Positions 8,973 through 17,069 of a stretch of 64,000 nt of DNA are shown here, piece after piece. The stretch covers positions 27,039 to 91,038 of the forward strand of contig JAUSBC010000042.1 of assembly GCA_030652215.1 (NCBI GenBank), given 5' to 3'. Each line of letters starts with the position of its first letter. The stretch's first letter is position 1. The notes beneath the pieces were generated by a model, which saw nothing but the letters and a program-made list of their open reading frames with translations, was not told the DNA's origin and made no database searches. The translations under genes and the position numbers were made by a program. Origin of the DNA: Sideroxyarcus sp. Lineage in GTDB: Bacteria > Pseudomonadota > Gammaproteobacteria > Burkholderiales > Gallionellaceae.

Positions 8973-9015
8973 TTGGTGAACGAAGAATACCCTGTACAAT
9001 TACTTTTAGTAAGTA
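8973..9015 (+). promoter_or_regulatory. Promoter and candidate operator between qorB and its HxlR regulator
   Basis: A -35 TTGGTG (8973-8978), 16-bp spacer and -10 TACAAT (8995-9000) point toward the regulator gene. Immediately downstream lies TACTT-TTAGT-AAGTA (9001-9015), a perfect 5-bp-arm dyad, followed by a TAAGTAC direct repeat (9009 and 9028). HxlR proteins bind such dyads in divergent promoters; binding here is inference. Confidence 0.55.
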
Positions 9016-9035
9016 CGTACAAAAAGGTAAGTACC

Positions 9036-9425
9036 ATGGCCAGAGGGGAGAATGCAAAACTGTCAGCCAAGATGCGGCGCGGAGAAATCTTTGCCGTCGA
9101 GTGTCCTTCGCGCGAAATTCTCAAGCACGTCACCAGCCGCTGGGGCGTGCTGGTGCTGGTCGCCCTGAGGGAAGGGACGCACCGTTTCAGTGACTTGCGC
9201 CGCAAGATCGGCGGTGTGAGCGAGAAAATGCTGGCTCAGACGCTGCAACAACTGGAGCAGGACGGCTTTATCGACCGGGTATCGCATCCGGTTGTTCCTC
9301 CGCATGTGGAATATTCGCTGACCTCGCTGGGCGAGGACATCGGCAGACAGGTGGAGTCGCTGACCGACTGGATCGAGACCAACCTGCCGAAGATCATGAC
9401 GGAGCAGCAGAAACGCTTGGGATGA
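9036..9425 (+). CDS. HxlR-family transcriptional regulator
   Basis: The 129-residue winged-helix regulator has the family core VECPSREILKHVTSRWGVLV, with the FSDLRRKIGGVSEKMLAQTL recognition region and a wing ending in HVEYSLTSLGEDI. The conserved redox-relevant Cys is in the ECPSREIL segment, as in YodB/QorR-type members. ATG 9036 follows AAGG (9024-9028) at a suitable distance; the longer frame from 8964 would run through the promoter. Divergent pairing with qorB suggests that it senses quinones or electrophiles and represses qorB. That role is inferred from the arrangement. Confidence 0.88.
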   Translation: MARGENAKLSAKMRRGEIFAVECPSREILKHVTSRWGVLVLVALREGTHRFSDLRRKIGGVSEKMLAQTLQQLEQDGFIDRVSHPVVPPHVEYSLTSLGEDIGRQVESLTDWIETNLPKIMTEQQKRLG

Positions 9426-9575
9426 GCAGTTGCTGAAATCGTCTTTTGTTATGGCATTTAGTGCGCTCGGAGTAAAAATCGAATGGGCAATTTTGGTAGT
9501 GTAGAATTCATTTGTTAATTTCATTAACGACTTTTCCTTCATCCGATTGAGCGTTTTCTATCCAGCCTTGAACTC

Positions 9576-10736
9576 ATGAGTACATTTAGAGAAATCGCGA
9601 CGAAAATCATTCGCAAACTCGTATCGCCCTCCACGCGCTTTGAACTAAGAGAGTCCGCCGCCTGGTTGCGGGAACAGCTTGATCGGGCATGTCTTTGGCG
9701 CTGGGAAATTGTCAGACTCCCTCAACGACACGGTAGCCCGCACGAAATCGTCTACGTGGGCCGCAAAGCTCACCGCGTGGAACTTGCGAATACTCTTCCC
9801 ACAATCTCCGGTGTTTTCGATACCAACCAGGCGAATGCAACCCAGTCATCCCAAACAGTATTCGTTAGCGAGATGCCGATCCCGGGTGCATTGTGTGTAC
9901 CCCAGTTTCTGAACACCATCATTCCACTCGGGAGGCCTATCGAAGCGATTCTGGCTGAATACGACGATAAGTTGCACCGAAGTCTTCTGAAACAACGTCT
10001 CCGTTATCACCTGCGACAAGCACGCAGTACAGAAGAAGTCGACCAGGCATATCGGGATATGCTCCACCCCTTTGCCGCAGCAAGGCACGGCAACTCAGCC
10101 GTTCAAAGGTCGTCGGAAGCAGTTCGAAGATCGGCGTTAGGCTATGGACGACTCGACTTTTTGCTATCCGAGGACGAAGTGGTGGGTTGTATGCTTGGAA
10201 ACGAGAGCGTCCGGAAAGGGAAGCGTTATTGGGTAACTGACCGTTGCGGGTATCCAGAAGCGGTGTATACCGACTTGAAGCGATTTGGCGAAATCAATTC
10301 AATCAACCATCACTTGGCAATTGAGCATGCGATTGAGAATGGTTTTGACTACTGCGAATTGGGGCGATGCTTTGCTAATCCGGACAACGGCCTGCTGCAG
10401 CATAAGAGACACCGGGGAGCCAAGCTGGATATGATTGGACTGCGTGGCTACGGATATTTCCATATCCGGCTACCCAGAGTGGGCGCGGCGCAGTTTCTCT
10501 GGGACACTCCCCTGTTTGCAGTTGAGAATAGAAAATTGACGCTTCATCTTGGGTTGCCGGACGGGATTGACGACGAAGAATTCTCGAAACGCTATCGCCA
10601 AATGGGCTTCGGAGGGTTGTTCAAGATTTACCTGCACTGCGCCAGGGTGCTTGGCGAACGCGTGCCGGCTACGCTGCACGATTTGTACTGTCATCAAAAT
10701 CCCCCGCCCATTGTGAAAACCATCCCGTCGACCTAA
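9576..10736 (+). CDS. FemAB/GNAT-like protein, paralogue A
   Basis: I recognise this 386-residue protein only at fold level. The segment GFDYCELGRCFANPDNGLLQ followed by HKRHRGAKLD resembles the C-terminal GNAT lobe of FemAB/BioF2-type aminoacyl or acyl transferases, where a lysine- and arginine-rich strand follows the catalytic lobe. No signal peptide or membrane helix is evident. It has two paralogues in this window (12794-13951 and 47566-48735), sharing the N-terminal block SPSTRFELRESAAWLREQL and the central VGAAQFLWDTPLFAVE. The leader sequence before the ATG (CTATCCAGCCTTGAACTCATG) is nearly identical to that of paralogue B and lacks a clear Shine-Dalgarno. A role in decorating a surface polymer is a guess from context. 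Confidence 0.7.
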   Translation: MSTFREIATKIIRKLVSPSTRFELRESAAWLREQLDRACLWRWEIVRLPQRHGSPHEIVYVGRKAHRVELANTLPTISGVFDTNQANATQSSQTVFVSEMPIPGALCVPQFLNTIIPLGRPIEAILAEYDDKLHRSLLKQRLRYHLRQARSTEEVDQAYRDMLHPFAAARHGNSAVQRSSEAVRRSALGYGRLDFLLSEDEVVGCMLGNESVRKGKRYWVTDRCGYPEAVYTDLKRFGEINSINHHLAIEHAIENGFDYCELGRCFANPDNGLLQHKRHRGAKLDMIGLRGYGYFHIRLPRVGAAQFLWDTPLFAVENRKLTLHLGLPDGIDDEEFSKRYRQMGFGGLFKIYLHCARVLGERVPATLHDLYCHQNPPPIVKTIPST

Positions 10737-10936
10737 GCACCAGACACACATCAGCACATTCTTCTCTTGGCAATTCCCATTGCGTTTGATTTAGCACGCC
10801 CGATTTCAAGTAAATCCTGCAAGGCGGAAATTCTCAGCTTCGTGTGAGCTTATCTGGTGATGGTGCAGCATGCAGATTCGGTAATGATGCAAAGCCAATC
10901 CGCCGAGTGACGGCAACCAAATTACATTTTATACAC

Positions 10937-10981
10937 CTGTACGTTAGTACAGTATCTCCTGTCGCAGGACGCTGTTATGTT
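10937..10981 (+). promoter_or_regulatory. Dyad operator plus -10 box upstream of the PEP-CTERM gene
   Basis: CTGTAC-GTTA-GTACAG (10937-10952) is a perfect 6-bp-arm dyad. After 23 bp comes TATGTT (10976-10981) as a candidate -10, with no good -35, as expected for an activated promoter with the activator centred near -45. The same layout occurs at 28466, 34543 and 44826. The spacer between the FemAB/GNAT-like gene and the PEP-CTERM gene (10737-11105) holds nothing else recognisable. Confidence 0.65.
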
Positions 10982-11105
10982 TTAATAGTTGACAAGTCAT
11001 TGTGCCATTATGGAGCTTGCGGCAAATCGTCAATATCTCAAGCAACTGTTTCTGTTGTGTAGTTTTCTGCACCTTGCTCGGATTAACATCACAAAGGGGA
11101 GCATC

Positions 11106-12518
11106 ATGAACAATACAAGTATTGTTGCACTACTAATAGGGCTAATTCTGTCGGGCGCCCCCACCTATGCACAGAGCTACCAGATTGCACCAAATCCAAA
11201 TCCTTCTGGATCTACCATCTCAGTAACCGGATTTGGTGCGGAAAATCTCTCAAGTTTTGAGAACGATGGTATTTTGGTTATTGAAGGCACTCTGAGCAAT
11301 TCCGGTATCCTGAATAGCAACGCTGGCGGTTCGCTGACAATCAGCGGAAGCGGCGCCCTGGATAACTACGGCGCACTGAACAATGCAGGAAACTTCCAGT
11401 TTTCCGTGGATGCGCACACCGGCACCTTGAATAACTACAACACCTTCACCAATTCCAGCACAGACAACGGCAACTACCTCGGCATCCTGAACAACTTCAG
11501 CACATTCAACAACTCCGGGGTCTTGTATACAGTGTTCGCGCATAACACCGGCGACGCGGCCAACAACACCGGCGCGACCTTGGGGACAGTTAATCTGCGC
11601 AACTCCGGCACCCTGAACAATTCCGGTACTGTAGTAACAGATGCCGTAGGGACAATAACCAATACCGGCACCTTGAACAATGCAGGCATTCTTAATAACA
11701 CCCCGTCCGGCCAGTTGGATAATTCCGGTATCTTGAACAACTCAGGCACCTTGTACACCGGTCAATCACTGAACAATTCAGGAACTCTAAACAACACCAG
11801 CAATTTGCGTTCTGCCAGACAAACCAACAATTCAGGTAGCCTCAACAACTTCGGCATCCTGGAAATTTATTACCCCGAAGACACCTTGAACAACACCGGC
11901 ACGCTGAACAACACCGGCACAATGCATAATGATGGAACGATTGCCGGAACAGGCACGTATATCCAGGCCGCAGGGCAAACCGTTAACAACGGAAGCCTCA
12001 GCCAGGCTTCCATCCAATTCGACGGCGGCGGTTTAAGCGGAACCGGCACGATCACGGGCGATGTAAGCATAGGTAGCGGTGCAAGTGTAAATCCTGGAAA
12101 TTCACCGGGAACAATGACCATCAATGGGAACTTTACCAGCGAAGGAACGCTTGCATTCGAGATCGCGGGCCTAGGTTCGGGGTTATACGACTTCCTGGAT
12201 ATCGATGGCAACGCCAGTTTTTCCGGCGGCAACATCCAGTTTGATTTCATTGACGGCTTTAACGCCGCAGCCGGAAACTACTGGGATTTTATGTCTGCCG
12301 ACACCATCTCCGGATGGGACACACTCAGTTTCACATTTAACGGCTTAGGTGCGGAACTGGGATGGAGCTTCGCGCATCTTGATACCGGCGAAGAACGTCT
12401 GTGGATCACTTCAAATCCGGTAACGCCTGTACCCGAGCCCGGGTCTTACGCCATGCTGATGACTGGTTTGGGTTTGTTTGGTCTTGCGTCGCGTCGCAAG
12501 AAAAAATACGTCGCATAA
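11106..12518 (+). CDS. PEP-CTERM sorted surface protein with Asn-rich repeats
   Basis: The 470-residue product has a signal peptide (MNNTSIVALLIGLILSGAPT then YAQS), a long region of imperfect NSGTLNN/NTGTLNN repeats (about residues 70-290) typical of parallel beta-helix or adhesin-like passengers, a glycine-rich domain, and the C-terminal sorting signal VPEPGSYAMLMTGLGLFGLA followed by SRRKKK. The VPEP motif, hydrophobic helix and basic tail mark it as an exosortase substrate. ATG 11106 follows AAGGGGA and the signal peptide; the longer frame from 10989 is rejected. A dyad operator lies 155 bp upstream. No exosortase is encoded in the window. Confidence 0.93.
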   Translation: MNNTSIVALLIGLILSGAPTYAQSYQIAPNPNPSGSTISVTGFGAENLSSFENDGILVIEGTLSNSGILNSNAGGSLTISGSGALDNYGALNNAGNFQFSVDAHTGTLNNYNTFTNSSTDNGNYLGILNNFSTFNNSGVLYTVFAHNTGDAANNTGATLGTVNLRNSGTLNNSGTVVTDAVGTITNTGTLNNAGILNNTPSGQLDNSGILNNSGTLYTGQSLNNSGTLNNTSNLRSARQTNNSGSLNNFGILEIYYPEDTLNNTGTLNNTGTMHNDGTIAGTGTYIQAAGQTVNNGSLSQASIQFDGGGLSGTGTITGDVSIGSGASVNPGNSPGTMTINGNFTSEGTLAFEIAGLGSGLYDFLDIDGNASFSGGNIQFDFIDGFNAAAGNYWDFMSADTISGWDTLSFTFNGLGAELGWSFAHLDTGEERLWITSNPVTPVPEPGSYAMLMTGLGLFGLASRRKKKYVA

Positions 12519-12542
12519 TCAAAACTTCAGTTCGACTCGGAA

Positions 12543-12569
12543 CGGGGGCTCAAGCCCCCGCTTCTATTT
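12543..12569 (+). terminator. Probable terminator after the PEP-CTERM gene
   Basis: CGGGGGCT-CA-AGCCCCCG forms a strong stem 24 bp after the stop codon and is followed by CTTCTATTT, a weak T-tract. Position and stem strength suit intrinsic termination. Confidence 0.6.
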
Positions 12570-12793
12570 CCGTGAACCGACGAGAATTAACTTATGCCGA
12601 GGTTCGGCTGCGACTGCAATCGACCAGGAAATACCCTTGCGCTGTACCACGTGACGCCTCATGATTAGTTGAGGGATTATTGAGCATTGGGCATAAGTTC
12701 AGTGAAAAACAAGACAGTGTAAAATACGCGCAGGAATTTCATATCTAGCTCTCCCGCGATCCGATAAAACAGTCTCTATCCAGTCTTGAACCC

Positions 12794-13951
12794 ATGGGCA
12801 ACTTCAGAAAATACAAATCAATAATCATTAAGAAACTCATTTCACCCTCAATGCGCTTCGAGATTAACCAAACGCTCGCATGGATACGGGAACAGCTTAA
12901 CCGCGCATGCCTTTGGCGTTGGGAAATCACCGGTTTCCCGCAACGCGATGGCAGTGCTTACTCCTTCCTCTATGTGGGTCGAAAAGCCCACCGGGAATTG
13001 GCCAGGATAATCCTGGGGATCGAGAATGGTACCGATACCAAACAGGGACGAGCAGAGCCCCCCTGTCAGCGGGTTCTCATCAGTGAAATGCCGTTCCCGG
13101 GCTCAATATGCGTACCACACTATCTGCGAGCAGTCATACCGCTAGGGAGAACCGTCGAAGAGATAATGGCTGCATACAACGACAAGTTGCGCAGAAGTAT
13201 TCGCAAGAGTCGTCCACTTTATCGTATGCAGCAAGCGTTTAGCGATGCAGAGATCGATTATGCAAATAGAGAGTTGCTCCGGCCTTATGCAACTGCAAGA
13301 CACGGCAGCGCCGCAACTCTGAAATTGACGGATGAAGTTCGCAGGTGCGCGCAGGAGTTTGGGCGATTGGATCTTGTGCTATCAGGAGACGAGGTTGTCG
13401 CGTGCCTTCTGGGTAACGAACACATCCGCAAAGGGAAACGTTATTGGCTGGTAGACCGTTTCGGATATCCCGAATCAGTGTTTTCAGATCCAAAACGGCT
13501 CGCCATCATCAATTCTATCAACAACCACATGGCGCTTGAATGGGCAATTGCGAACGGGTACGACTACTACGACATTGGACTTTGTTTCGGACGTCCGGAC
13601 GATGGTCTGCTGCAGTGGAAAAAACGCCGTGGGGCAGAACTTGATCGAACTGGTCTACGGGGCTATGGCTTTTTCCATGTCAGGCTACCCAAAGTGGGCG
13701 CGGCGCAGCTACTTTGGGATACTCCATTATTCGCGGTTGAACAGCAAAATCTGACTCTTCATCTTGGGCTGCCTGACGAGCCAAGCGACGTTGAGTTCCT
13801 AGCGCGATATAGCCAAATGAATTTTGCAGGGTTATCGAAAATTTATCTTCGCTGCAAAAGACCGCCTGGCAAGCATCTTCTAGATACCCTGCGCGGTTTT
13901 TACCAACATGTGGATTCCCCTCCCGTGCTGGAAACCATCATATCCACCTGA
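12794..13951 (+). CDS. FemAB/GNAT-like protein, paralogue B
   Basis: This 385-residue protein is colinear with the product of 9576-10736. It shares SPSMRFEINQTLAWIREQLN, SEMPFPGSICVPHYLRAVIP, a GYDYYDIGLCFGRPDDGLLQ segment followed by WKKRRGAELD, and VGAAQLLWDTPLFAVEQQNL. The basic WKKRRGA strand is the clearest FemAB/GNAT-like feature. The ATG at 12794 is preceded by CTATCCAGTCTTGAACCC, almost the leader of paralogue A, so promoter-proximal DNA was duplicated with the gene. It lies just after the PEP-CTERM gene; the two copies flank it. No membrane helices are seen. Function is unproven. Confidence 0.7.
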   Translation: MGNFRKYKSIIIKKLISPSMRFEINQTLAWIREQLNRACLWRWEITGFPQRDGSAYSFLYVGRKAHRELARIILGIENGTDTKQGRAEPPCQRVLISEMPFPGSICVPHYLRAVIPLGRTVEEIMAAYNDKLRRSIRKSRPLYRMQQAFSDAEIDYANRELLRPYATARHGSAATLKLTDEVRRCAQEFGRLDLVLSGDEVVACLLGNEHIRKGKRYWLVDRFGYPESVFSDPKRLAIINSINNHMALEWAIANGYDYYDIGLCFGRPDDGLLQWKKRRGAELDRTGLRGYGFFHVRLPKVGAAQLLWDTPLFAVEQQNLTLHLGLPDEPSDVEFLARYSQMNFAGLSKIYLRCKRPPGKHLLDTLRGFYQHVDSPPVLETIIST

Positions 13952-13987
13952 GCGATTGGCAACCGCTTTGATAAGTGCTGCACGGCC

Positions 13988-14674
13988 TCATGCCCACTTT
14001 TCCTTCCCTGAACCGTGCGGCCCCGGCCAGAAGCAGCACTTCACCCAAACGTAAGCAAACGACTGGAAGAACATTTGCTCCACTCCCGTGCTGCTCCGCC
14101 ACCAAGCATCAGGGTTGAAATTTTCCGGTCTTGCGGCCAACACGCCCACACGTACGTTCTGCCCCAAAGCCATCTGGAAAAGCAAGCGCGAGCGGCGTGC
14201 GTGTGGACCGGATGAAAAGACATCAATCGCCTCAAGCGTAATCCCCAAGTTTCGGGCTGCTTCCCGAAACATGACTGCACTCAGAAACGTGCGCTCCTGC
14301 GCCGACCTTGGTGCAGGCACAGAAATGATCACATCGCGACGAATTCCGTGCTGTGCCAGATAACTCGCCGCCAACTCAGCATACGAAGTGTCCTTGCTCA
14401 CTCCGGGCCAACCCGACACCGGACCGCCCGTTGTTACGATGCGTTCATACTTTCCATTCTTGAAAATTTCAATCGCCTGATCGAGTTCCTCGGGTGCGAG
14501 CCATCCTTCAATAACCAGTATTCGAGCGCCTGACGGATTATTGGGAGCAAGGAAGGAATAAAGGCTGTTGACCAGAAGTAGACCTGTCACAAAGCAGATG
14601 AACAACAGAGCCAGCCATCCGTATATCGTCGGCATCCAAATCTGGCGTTGCCTGAATAAGGTTACACGTTTCAT
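13988..14674 (-). CDS. YdcF/ElyC/SanA-family (DUF218) membrane protein
   Basis: The 228-residue protein has one N-terminal membrane helix (about residues 16-40, YGWLALLFICFVTGLLLV) and a DUF218-like domain starting ILVIEGWLAPEELDQAIEIF, with KYERIVTTGGP and DTSYAELAASYLAQHGI, the typical order in this family. DUF218 proteins act in envelope or polysaccharide metabolism, but the reaction is not settled. The C-terminus is Cys/Trp-rich (VKCCFWPGPHG). It is convergent with paralogue B, 36 bp apart, and may belong to the envelope cassette at 9.5-14.7 kb. Confidence 0.8.
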   Translation of the reverse strand: MKRVTLFRQRQIWMPTIYGWLALLFICFVTGLLLVNSLYSFLAPNNPSGARILVIEGWLAPEELDQAIEIFKNGKYERIVTTGGPVSGWPGVSKDTSYAELAASYLAQHGIRRDVIISVPAPRSAQERTFLSAVMFREAARNLGITLEAIDVFSSGPHARRSRLLFQMALGQNVRVGVLAARPENFNPDAWWRSSTGVEQMFFQSFAYVWVKCCFWPGPHGSGKEKWA

Positions 14675-14727
14675 TGTTCTTTCGATTTCCGTTTATTAAC
14701 ACCCAATAATCCATTGGCAGAAGCTGC

Positions 14728-14847
14728 GTCATTCCGGCGCAGGCCGGAATCCAGAAAAAAATGCTGCGGAGCAAACAAAATTTTGATGTTGCACCACTTG
14801 CGTGGGAAATTATTAATCATCTGGATTCCGGCCTGCGCCGGAATGAC
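14728..14847. repeat. REP-flanked dispersed element, reference copy
   Basis: Perfect 27-bp inverted ends (GTCATTCCGGCGCAGGCCGG + AATCCAG and its inverse) enclose about 66 bp containing CTGCGGAGCAAACAAAA and CACTTGCGTGGGA. The same end-core-end layout recurs at 22824, 42900, 43138, 47234 and 62904, with the core in either orientation. It lies between the DUF218 gene and the aminotransferase gene. Confidence 0.85.
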
Positions 14848-14886
14848 GGCCTTTTTGGATATTTTGGACAAATAGTCCAGACAACT

Positions 14887-16047
14887 TCACTTGCCCAGCG
14901 CCCTCTCGATCCGCTCCAGCGCCTCCGCAATCACATGCCGCGGCGATGCAATATTCAACCGCATAAATCCGCTGCCGCTCTTGCCGAACGCCGTGCCCGG
15001 ATTCATGCCCACTTTGGCCTTGCGCACGAAGAATTCGCGCAATTCCGCATCGCCCATTCCCAGACCGCGACAATCCAGCCAGAGCAGATATGTGCCTTCG
15101 GCATGGATGACATTGATGGCGGGCAGGTGCCGCGCCACAAAATCGCCGACGAAGTCGCGGTTGCCCTGCAGATAAACCATCAGGCTGTCCAGCCACACTT
15201 CGCCGCCGCGATAGGCGGCTTCGAAAGCGGCGATGCTGAACGGGTTGGTGTTGCTGATATGCAAGGTCTCGAAGGCCCGCTTGATCGCATGCCGGTGATC
15301 GGCATTGCTCGCAATCACGCAGGAGAGACCCAGGCCGGGAATGTTGAAGGTCTTGCTCGGGGCGACGGTGGTGATGACCTTGTCCGATTCTTCGGCCAGT
15401 GTGGCAAGCGCGATATGGCGTTCGCCGGGATAGACAAGATCGGCATGAATTTCGTCCGCCAAGATGGTGAGGTCGTAGCGACGTGCGATGCGCAGCAACT
15501 CGGTGAGCTCTTGCCTGCTCCACACGCGCCCCATCGGATTGTGCGGCGAACAGAACAGCATGAGTTTTGCACCGTCGGCGGCGCATTGCTCCAGATGCTC
15601 GAAATCGATTTCGTATCGGCCGCCCGCCAAGCGCAACGGATTTTCGATGAGGCGCCTGTGGTTGGCGGTCACCGCAGAGAAGAACGGAAAATACACCGGT
15701 GGCTGGATAATGACGCCCTCGCCTTCCCGTGCAAACGCCATGACGCTAGCATACAGAGAGGGCACCACGCCGGGCGCCATGAATACCCAATCGCGTTTCA
15801 CTTCCCAGCCGTGGCGTTTTTTCAGCCAGCGCATGAGCGCTTCATATGCGCTTTCCGGATATTGGGTATAGCCGTAGATCGGATGCGCGGCGCGTTTCTG
15901 CAAGGCACGCGTCACGGCCTCCGGCGATGCAAAATCCATGTCCGCCACCCACAAGGGCAGTAAGTCGTCCGTACCAAAATAGGCGGCTCGACCGTCATGT
16001 TTGAAGGAATTGGTGCCGCTGCGCGGAATGTCTGTGTCGAAGTTCAT
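14887..16047 (-). CDS. PatB/MalY-type PLP-dependent aminotransferase (probable C-S beta-lyase)
   Basis: The 386-residue fold-type I PLP enzyme has LLPLWVADMDFASPEAV near the N-terminus, SPHNPMGRVW, ADEIHADLVYPG and the PLP-lysine motif APSKTFNIPGLG, the combination characteristic of MalY/PatB cystathionine beta-lyases rather than AspC. The likely reaction is cleavage of C-S bonds in cystathionine or cysteine conjugates to pyruvate, ammonia and a thiol in the cytosol. Length matches the family (about 390). It stands alone on the minus strand between repeats and a lipoprotein gene. Confidence 0.88.
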   Translation of the reverse strand: MNFDTDIPRSGTNSFKHDGRAAYFGTDDLLPLWVADMDFASPEAVTRALQKRAAHPIYGYTQYPESAYEALMRWLKKRHGWEVKRDWVFMAPGVVPSLYASVMAFAREGEGVIIQPPVYFPFFSAVTANHRRLIENPLRLAGGRYEIDFEHLEQCAADGAKLMLFCSPHNPMGRVWSRQELTELLRIARRYDLTILADEIHADLVYPGERHIALATLAEESDKVITTVAPSKTFNIPGLGLSCVIASNADHRHAIKRAFETLHISNTNPFSIAAFEAAYRGGEVWLDSLMVYLQGNRDFVGDFVARHLPAINVIHAEGTYLLWLDCRGLGMGDAELREFFVRKAKVGMNPGTAFGKSGSGFMRLNIASPRHVIAEALERIERALGK

Positions 16048-16144
16048 GGCCGGAAAGGCCCTCCGGGTTTCCGTTCCCGGCTCGCGGGAACGGACTGAAT
16101 TGAGGCTGATTGCTTGTGCCCGAAATTGCGCCGGGCATTTCCCC

Positions 16145-16897
16145 TCAGAAATCCATGCCTATACCGGCAACAGGGCCGGAAAAGACCATGCGAAGATCAG
16201 ATGTGCCCGCCCCGCCCGAACCGTTGACTTCCCATTTGGTATAGCCGGCCCGCAACGAGAAGTTATCCCCCAACGCCTGAGCCAGATAGAAATCGTACCG
16301 CCCCAAGTCGGTTATGCCTGTGGTTCCCCGCGACGCGAACCCGGACAGGCGCGCATGCAAGCTGGTGCTGGGTTGTATGCGCCAGATAAAACCGACTCCG
16401 CCCTGCACTCCATAACTGCCGTAGCGCATAGAGGTGCTTTGGGTATCCGAGGCAACTGCCATATCGAGAGAGGCGTATCCGGCCCCGCCGGCCAGTTCGA
16501 GACCAAACGAACGCTCCCTGAAAAACTTGCGCCAACGAAACGAAAGGTCGGCATAAGTAATGTCGAATTCATTCTTGAGCGTGACCGGCGCGACGAAGGT
16601 GTTGTTATTGAAAATAACGGACTGTTGCCCCGTTGCAAGTGTCTGTTCGTCGCTGCCTTTCGCCCTGGTCAAGCCGAACTCGATGACACGCCCGGTTTGC
16701 GGTTTGGCGGAGCCGGGCCGATCCTCCTCCACGCTGGAGGTTATCCTGAACGAAGGCTGGAAAACGCGATTATCTTTGGCCACAATCGGGGAAGCCGTCT
16801 CGCAACCCGCCAGCACCAGCGTGGCGAGCAAGGCGGCAACCAAGCGCGCAATTGGGGCGCGGGTTGTTGCAATTACCTGAAGCACATTGCGATTCAT
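16145..16897 (-). CDS. Outer-membrane lipoprotein with predicted beta-barrel
   Basis: The 250-residue product has a lipoprotein signal (LVAALLATLVLAGCETAS, lipobox LAGC). The remainder alternates polar and aromatic residues as in small OmpW/OmpA-like barrels (YADLSFRWRKFFRERSFGLE, YDFYLAQALGDNFSLRAGY) and ends in AGIGMDF, with the C-terminal Phe of an outer-membrane protein. I do not recognise a specific family. ATG 16897 follows GGGGAGATGAA, a good ribosome site; an upstream in-frame extension to 16960 lacks this. It is a single gene, upstream of the aminotransferase on the same strand. Confidence 0.7.
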   Translation of the reverse strand: MNRNVLQVIATTRAPIARLVAALLATLVLAGCETASPIVAKDNRVFQPSFRITSSVEEDRPGSAKPQTGRVIEFGLTRAKGSDEQTLATGQQSVIFNNNTFVAPVTLKNEFDITYADLSFRWRKFFRERSFGLELAGGAGYASLDMAVASDTQSTSMRYGSYGVQGGVGFIWRIQPSTSLHARLSGFASRGTTGITDLGRYDFYLAQALGDNFSLRAGYTKWEVNGSGGAGTSDLRMVFSGPVAGIGMDF

Positions 16898-17069
16898 TTC
16901 ATCTCCCCACTGTAATGTCCGGGCAGACAATAGCAAACATGCAATCTGAAAAGCAATCAATCCGCCGCCGGCGCATTACCCCCGCAACTTTTATGTGGGC
17001 CGGGCTTTGCCGGAACGGTAAAATAGCGAAATTGGCATTTCATCGTCCCTATAATTCCAGGAGTTTCAA

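Noticed and set aside
10850..10875. Possible sigma-54 promoter before the PEP-CTERM gene
   Set aside because: CTGGTGATGGTGCAGCA has GG and GC 10 bp apart but poor agreement elsewhere; the dyad with a sigma-70-like -10 box downstream explains the region better.
14761..15963. A 400-residue plus-strand frame opposite the PatB/MalY gene
   Set aside because: It is the antisense shadow of a well-supported aminotransferase gene and begins inside a repeat.
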